Positions 58,360-64,000 of a stretch of 64,000 nucleotides of DNA are shown here, piece by piece. A program made the translations under genes and the position numbers. Numbering within the stretch: the first letter of the stretch is position 1; every line of letters starts with the position of its first letter. Source of the stretch: Malania oleifera (Eukaryota > Streptophyta > Magnoliopsida > Santalales > Ximeniaceae); NCBI RefSeq assembly GCF_029873635.1, contig NC_080420.1, forward strand, positions 58,067,457 to 58,131,456. Reading direction: 5' to 3'. The notes beneath the pieces were generated by a model. It was given only the letters and a program-made list of their open reading frames with translations. It was not told where the DNA came from and did no database searches.

Positions 58360-58730
58360 TGTCTATGTATCTGTCTCTCTCGGCTCTCCCCCCCCCCCCC
58401 CCCCCACCCCCCCCACACATGTTTTCTTCTCTTCTTCTTCTTCTTTTCCTCCTCCTATATATTCTCTTTTCCTGTTCTTTCTTCGATCTCTTTCTAATTT
58501 TGTTCTCACTCCGCTGTTCCTTTGCTTTCTTGTTTTCTCTCGGTTCTGTATTCCTGTCTGCTGTTTTTCTTCTTTCTCCTTCTTCGCCCTCTCTTCTCCT
58601 TATTCCTTCTCTTGTCTTCTCTAATTCTGTATCTTACCCCTGTTTTTATCCTTCCATTCGTTCTCTCTTTGTTCTGGATTCCTAGGTGTTGCTGCCTTCT
58701 CTCTGTTTCTCTGTTCTGTATCTATCTTTC
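58360..58730 (+). repeat. CT-rich tract with C run, copy B
   Basis: Counterpart of 50990-51360. It adds a run of Cs at 58388-58404 that is only a few bases long in copy A, consistent with homopolymer error. Confidence 0.7.
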
Positions 58731-59655
58731 ACAACATCCCATTACCATAACAATCAAAACACCCCCGGGGAAAAAAAAAAAAAAACTCCTCCCCTACGTT
58801 ATTGTCGCCATATGACAGGGGAGTGGTATGCATCTGCCACCGGAAACTACCCCAGCCCAGCGCCCTTCTAAATCCTTATCCTGCATTTGTTTTTGCTACA
58901 CCTCACACCACTGGAATCCTTACCCATGATCTACCACCAGCCGGAGGAACCATCACTGGAGATTCCATCATGGCAGCTATGCACTCATGCGGCCAGCCCC
59001 GCAGGTGACGAAAGATGTAGAAAGAGGTTGGGTTCCCCTGTTTTGGCCTAGATCATGGATATTGCTTCATGCTTGAGAATTGAACTTTTATGAGATTTAA
59101 AATATTTTTGAGGAAAAACTTGAGTCTATCACGTTTGTTTGACATTCATAAGATAAATACAGCCTAATATTGGGCGCTGAGCAAAGGTTAGGAATTTTGA
59201 AGCATCATCAACATTAAGATTCAATTCCAGCTTACTGTTGACGACTGTTTCCGGAGAATATGGAGTAGGGACTTGAGAAATTGTTGGACTAACATTGGAA
59301 TTCAATGGTGAACTCAATTTGTGCTCCAAATCTTTGGCAAGGTGAATGAACTCTCACATTTTCTTAACTATTGTTTGTATATGACTAGGGAAAATTCGTA
59401 GTTGCATAATTCCAAGTTTTGTATTACCCTTTAAAAAAATCTGCCCTTTGTTCTGTAAATTGCCCTAGCTAACTCATCATTGCATCATTGTTCATACCCT
59501 TACCTAGTCATTCCCATGTTGCCATGTTATGTGAGACCATATGCATTCATATGCATTATGTTCTGTAGCTTCATGCTTGTGCATTGTAGTAATTTTAGAA
59601 TTCATATCATTCATAGTCAAGTTTAGTCCTCCTGATACAGCATAGTGCATTAACC

Positions 59656-60852
59656 ATGGTCACCAACAAATTCATTGACCTTGATTCCACTAAACTTGCA
59701 CCAAATGACACCTAGTCCTTGTCTGTCCGGTTAAACACTCGTCATGAGTTTGTGGACCAAAAGTTTCAGCACCTCACACAATAGTTTGACCAAGTCTTTA
59801 AGATGTTAGGTGAACGCCTTGTTGTGGAAGACATAGAGCCATCAATTAGGCACCCTAACGAATCCCCATATTTAATAGGGTCAGCCTAGGGTATCCTTCC
59901 TACTCTTGGGGTTCCTCTAGTACCTAACAATATGAGTCCGGCTCCAAAATAGAACGGTAGGCCAATTCAGCCCCTGCAGCCTCAGGTTAATCTAGTGTCT
60001 AGGTTTGAGGAAGGTAACCTTGAGGAGTTTTTAATGGTGTAGAATACTAACCTAGCCTTAGGTATGCTCCACATTCCCCTAGGCAGGGTTGGGAAGACTA
60101 TGGAGATGTTACAAAAAAGGTCAAGGTGGATGTGCGTGCTTATAAGAAGCTTAACCCGAGCTCCTTTTTAGACTGGTTATCAGAGATGGACGATTTCTTT
60201 AATTGGTATAATATACGGGGTGAGGATAAAGTTTGTTTTGCCAAGATGAAACTTGTAGGACTGGCAAAGAAGTATTGGCAAACTGTACAACAAACCTTGG
60301 AACGATTGTGTGAGCCTTCTTTTACCCTATGGGAAGTGATGAGACAACAATTGAAAGAAAAGTACATCCTTCCTTCCTTTAAGAGCTAGTTGTTCATTGA
60401 GCTCTTGAACCATAAATAAACCACTACCGTAGCTAGCTACATTGATCAATTTGAGGAACTGATACTTAGTAGTGATGTTGTTGAGCTTACACATCGCATT
60501 GTAGTCTATAGCTAGGTTTGTGAATGGTGTTAAGGAGGATGTTAATCAATTGGTTGAGTTTTTCTCTCCAAAGTATTTAGCGATAGCCTATCAAAAAGTG
60601 CTTGCCATCGAAAGGTATCTCAAGAGCTCTCGTAGGTCTTCATATCAGGTGAATGAGTTACATGAGTCCAAATCCTTTCCTCACCCTAGACCTACTATCC
60701 CTCAATCTAACCCCAGAGAAAGTTTTGCGAAGCAACTAGAGCCCCATCATGTTGTTCTCTCTAGTGGACCCAATGATCTTCAAGCTAGTAGGTCATTTGT
60801 GCAATGTCATTGTTGCCATGCTAGAGGTCATATTGCTGCCCGTTATCCCTAA
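59656..60852 (+). pseudogene. Gypsy gag, copy B (better copy)
   Basis: Opens at ATG 59656, with an early stop also present in copy A. The core frame at 60126-60389 reads KKLNPSSFLDWLSEMDDFFN and KLVGLAKKYWQTVQQTLERL, the retrotransposon gag signature. Further down are AIAYQKVLAIERYLK, RSSYQVNELHESKS and a zinc-knuckle-like CHCCHARGHIAARYP with the last Cys replaced by Tyr. It would form the particle and package RNA. Shared stops show genuine decay. Confidence 0.85.
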
Positions 60853-61029
60853 CGAGCTTTAGCTTTAAAGCGTGAGATTGATGATTTGCTCGATAATGAG
60901 GATCAAGTTGTAGATGATGTTGAGTATTCGAGAGATGAGGGTGAGCTTGTTAGTGTGGTTAGGCGTGTCTTATCCATTACCATGGATAGTGAGAAGTGGA
61001 AATGGACCACCATTTTTTTTTCCCACATT

Positions 61030-61500
61030 TTCATTCATTGTGGAGATGGGACATGTAAGCTTGCTATTGATGTGGGTAGTAGCATGAATGCGATCTCCAA
61101 TGATGCTCTAGGAAGATTAAACATTAAAGGAGAGACACACCCTTAGCCTTTCAAGGCGAACAACATCAAACAAGACAAATCTACCTGTTACCGAGAGGTG
61201 TCTTGCACCCATCAAAATGGGAGACTATAGATGTACTCTTGATGGATGTTGTCCATGTCCTGTTAGGGTGACAGTGCTTATTTGATCCTGATGTAACCAA
61301 TCATGGTAGGGAAAACTCTTATGTGTTTAGGCACAAAGATAAGAACATCATTTTGATGCCTATCAAGCTTGACCCCAAAGATCCTAAGTTAAGGAACAAG
61401 ATAGTCCGTCAAGCCCCAATTCAAAGAAATATTCACCTGCTTGATCGTAAGACTTTTGAATGAGAAAGCTTAGAAAACAGGTGCATTTTAGCAATCATCA
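61030..61500 (+). pseudogene. Gypsy protease region
   Basis: GTCKLAIDVGSSMNAIS is the retropepsin active-site region (D-V-G-S where D-S/T-G is usual). Past a stop, frames read HVLLG (stop), CLFDPDVTNHGRENSYVF and IILMPIKLDPK, usual for the protease to reverse-transcriptase linker of this gypsy group. Confidence 0.78.
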
Positions 61501-61529
61501 CTCGAGAGATTCCTTCTGAGTATCAAGAG

Positions 61530-62417
61530 TCTTCATGTGAGTGCCCATCCGAGGTAGGAGAGTTGCTAGTTAAGTTCTTTGATGTTGTGCCTAGTGAGTT
61601 ACCTAATGAGCTACCACCTATGCGAGACATTTAGCATGCCATAGATCTCATTATAGGTTCACAGTTACCTAACTTGCCACATTATAGGATGAACCCTAAA
61701 GAGTGTGTTGAATTGAAGAAGTAGGTAGGAGGACTCCTTGACAAGGGCTTTGTGAGACATAGCCTTAAACCACATGTTGTACCAACTTGCCTAACTCCAA
61801 AAAAAGGATGGATCTTGGAGGATGTGTGTGGATTTTAGAGCCATCACCAAAATCACCATCAAGTATAGGTTCCCTATCCCTAGACTCGAGGACATGCTTG
61901 AAATGCTAGCTAAGTCTAGTTGGTCCTCCAAGATTGACCTGCGTAGTGGGTATCACCAAATTAGAATTACATCAGGAGATGAGTGGAAAACGGCCTTTAA
62001 GACCCAAAATGGTTTATTTGAGTGGTTGGTCATGCCATTTAGATTTTCTAATGCGCATAACACTTTTATGATGGTTATGATGCATATTCTACAATCGTTC
62101 ATAGGAAAATTCCTAGTGGTCTACTTTGATGATATACTGGTCTACAATGAATCTAGGGTGGAGCACTTGATACATCTTCATGAGGTCTTTGCCACCTTGA
62201 GGGAAGAAAAGTTGTTTACTAACCTCAAGAAGTGCAACCTCCTACAGTCTAGTGTTCTCTTTCTTGGTTTTGTGATTTTTGTGCGGGGAATAGCCACTGA
62301 TCCAAAAAAGGTTAGAGCCATTAGAGAGTGGCTTGAGCCTAGGACTATTACTAAGGTTCGCAGTTTTCATGGCGTCGCTACTTTCTTAAGCGATTCATAG
62401 GGCATTTTGGCACCATC
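61530..62417 (+). pseudogene. Gypsy reverse transcriptase, truncated by insertion
   Basis: Begins in broken frames (FFDVVPSELPNELPPMRDI, ELKK, GLLDKGFVRHSL). Open from 61822: [34 protein letters not shown] (catalytic Asp), [14 protein letters not shown] and [13 protein letters not shown] with both catalytic Asp intact, then [12 protein letters not shown] and [10 protein letters not shown]. Shortly after, at about 62418, similarity to gypsy stops and a new LTR starts. RNase H, integrase and the 3' LTR are therefore outside this window or lost. Confidence 0.88.
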
Positions 62418-62423
62418 TCCTAT

Positions 62424-63575
62424 TGTTGAATTTTAGGTTCTACATTTTTGGTCTTACTATCTTACCCTTCCATAGGGTTTGCTATCATTATATAGAAGAA
62501 GTTTACATAGTTAGTGCCATTTTTTCAGGCAGATTTTTAGCACCTAAATGTTGCCAGAATTTCTGGAACATGCAGCCAGAATTTCAGGCACATGTTCAGT
62601 GCCAGCATGCTGCCTGATTTGCAGCATTATTTACAGCTGCTTTGAATATAAACTAAACTAAGCTATTACATCATAAAATACAAAACATGTTTTCCCAGTG
62701 AATAGGTATTTTCCATTCCCAGCTTGGATACTATACTCTGAGACACTGAACTACTTAACCCCTGCCTGGATATTTTTGCAATTTGTTGGGATCAAATGAT
62801 CTCCTCCGATTGTGTTGTAGTGGTTGTCTCTGCAACCTCCTACATTCTTCACGAACAATGATCTCTTGGCAATTAAGGCCGATCACTCGAAACCGCCAGC
62901 AATGAAGGCTGGTAAGAAATAAATTTCAGCAATGAAGGCTGATCACAAACAATGATCCCATGGCAATTAAGGCCTGATCATTTGAAACCAACAGCAATGA
63001 AGGTTGGTCAACCACCAGCAATGAAGGCTGGTAAGAAATAAATTTCAACAATGAAGGCTGATCACAAACAATGATCCCATGGCAATTGAGGCCTGATCAT
63101 TCGAAACCAGCTGCAATGAAGGCTGGTAACGGTAGAAATAAGAACAGAAACTGCTCCAATAAATTTCAGCAATGAAGGCTGATCACAAACAATGATCCCA
63201 TGGCAGTTAAGGCCTGATCATTTGAAACCACTAGCAATGAAGGCTGGTCAACCACCAGCAATGAAGAGGTAGATCATTATTCAGTAAATTGTGAGAGTAT
63301 TTTTTCTGCGGTTCTTTAAAGAATTATACAAACTTATCGGGATTTACTGTGGCGTTCACTAACGACTTATCAAACGGTTTTTTCCATCACCGTTTGTGGC
63401 ATCTTCCTTATACCGAGGTTCTTGTTTCGCAATAAACAACGGGTTGAGGTCATATATACCAAGGTTCTTGTTTGTCGTAAACAACGGGTCAAGGTCTATC
63501 ATTTAATTTTGAACATAGAATGATCTTGGGTTCCTTTCTATTGTTGGATCTCATTATTTTGGTGGTTTCACATCA
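62424..63575 (+). repeat. 5' LTR of a further LTR retrotransposon
   Basis: TGTTGAATTTTAGG to ...TTTCACATCA, followed two bases later by a perfect primer site. It contains a TATATAGAAG (about 62491) and a 120-bp minisatellite. It interrupts the gypsy reverse transcriptase. The 3' LTR lies beyond the window, so the boundaries rest on TG...CA ends, the primer site and loss of gypsy similarity. Confidence 0.7.
62853..63270. repeat. 120-bp tandem minisatellite inside the LTR
   Basis: About three and a half units starting near TTCAGCAATGAAGGCTGATC at 62926, 63046 and 63166, plus a partial first unit. Each unit contains CAATGATCCCATGGCA, AAGGCCTGATCATT and two or three CAATGAAGGCTGG words, so there is a shorter internal period as well. 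Confidence 0.88.
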
Positions 63576-63577
63576 TT

Positions 63578-63589
63578 TGGTATCAGAGC
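63578..63589 (+). other. Primer binding site, initiator Met tRNA
   Basis: TGGTATCAGAGC, a perfect match to the standard primer site, two bases after the LTR end CATCA. Confidence 0.85.
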
Positions 63590-64000
63590 AGAAGTTCTAG
63601 TTTAGGCGTGCCTATCTCTTAGAAACCTTTCTTTTGTTTCTTTATTCTGTGTTCTTGTAGTTTCCAAATTCGGTTCACATACCCTAGTTTCGCCGAATTT
63701 CCTTTACCCCTTTCCGCTTGTATTTTGTTTGTTCTAGTTTATTTCGAAATCTTATTCTGTTATTATCAAAAGCTAGTTGCTGATCATAAAAAAAAAAAAG
63801 AAAAAAAAAAAGAAAAAAAAAAAAAAGAAAAAAGAAAAAGAAAAAAAAGACAATCAACCCTTTAATTGGATGATCACATGCCTAAAATAGAAAAGGAAAA
63901 TGGGGAGCTTTAAATGGCTGATAACACAGCCATTCACGCCCATATAAGTCAAACAAATAAAAGGAAAATAAATGGCATTCAAGCCTTACAATCATACTCA
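63590..64000 (+). other. Leader of the rightmost LTR element, with A-rich tract
   Basis: Starts the internal region. A long A-rich tract interrupted by G occupies 63788-63850. No gag was recognised before the window ends. Confidence 0.55.

Larger units (their letters stand above)
53890..61176. repeat. Duplicated block, copy B (right of the N gap)
   Basis: Repeats copy A collinearly. From 53.9 to about 59.2 kb it carries frequent 1-3 base indels relative to copy A. From about 59.27 to 59.85 kb the two are essentially identical. After that copy B is the cleaner one. It contains second versions of the gag-like remnant (54260-54960), the coding relic (55420-57430), the hAT MITE (56342-57211), the CT-rich tract (58360-58730) and the gypsy gag. 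Confidence 0.92.

Noticed and set aside
58245-58815. Similar long hydrophobic frames in copy B
   Set aside because: Same CT-rich composition effect.
46541-61176. Reading the duplication as a real tandem gene or retrotransposon duplication
   Set aside because: Small indels concentrate towards both contig ends and the junction is an exact 100-N gap, which fits unmerged contig overlap better.
62853-63270. Regularly spaced repeats resembling a CRISPR array
   Set aside because: Period is about 120 bp with diverged units and no unique spacers, in a plant LTR. It is a minisatellite.

Overview
This is a stretch of plant nuclear genome, most likely from a eudicot. The evidence is the first coding exon of a plant RNA-dependent RNA polymerase 1 (RDR1) gene at 40.6-41.2 kb, AT-rich non-coding DNA with typical plant intron borders, and plant-type transposable elements filling most of the rest. 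There are no bacterial-style operons, CRISPR arrays, rRNA or tRNA genes that I can recognise. Nearly all open frames belong to transposons, most of them decayed.

Layout. (1) 1.5-13.0 kb: a minus-strand Ty3/gypsy chromovirus (Tekay/Del-like, about 2.2 kb LTR, chromodomain) whose integrase is split by a complete plus-strand RTE-type LINE with a 15-bp target-site duplication (TSD). (2) 14.7-15.0 kb: a 129-bp tandem duplication in CT-rich, 5'UTR-like sequence. (3) 16.2-33.2 kb: two copies of a dispersed repeat in tandem. The first copy carries a 1.6-kb foldback, Mutator-like element. A Ty1/copia element (LTRs 240 and 170 bp, TSD GTTAT) sits between the copies, and a 5.36-kb hAT transposon with a long spliced transposase lies inside the copia gag. 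The second copy carries a 1.0-kb non-autonomous hAT. (4) 33-40.4 kb: mostly featureless, with an L1 fragment, a tandem duplication, a MITE and a SINE-like sequence. (5) 40.6-41.75 kb: RDR1 exon 1 with a 310-bp tandem duplication across its splice donor. (6) 42.1-47.6 kb: nested non-autonomous hAT elements and non-autonomous copia-like elements. (7) 46.5-62.4 kb: two 7.2-7.3 kb copies of the same sequence on either side of a 100-N gap, then a plus-strand gypsy element cut by a further LTR retrotransposon that runs off the right edge.

The only host gene I can name is RDR1, which makes double-stranded RNA in antiviral silencing. No later exon of it was recognised in the remaining 22.8 kb. The duplication around the N gap looks like two unmerged contig ends, because small indels rise towards both contig termini, so the real locus is probably about 7.4 kb shorter. 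Nesting gives a relative order of insertion: LINE after chromovirus, hAT after copia, one hAT MITE inside another, and a new LTR element inside the second gypsy.

The most interesting items are the hAT element (17-bp perfect terminal inverted repeats (TIRs), 8-bp perfect TSD, uninterrupted main frames, unusual low-complexity tail), a set of small hAT elements sharing a TIR core, the foldback element, and the RDR1 exon with a duplicated splice donor. All calls come from reading the sequence by eye. Protein family names rest on motif recognition, and boundaries without a TSD are approximate.
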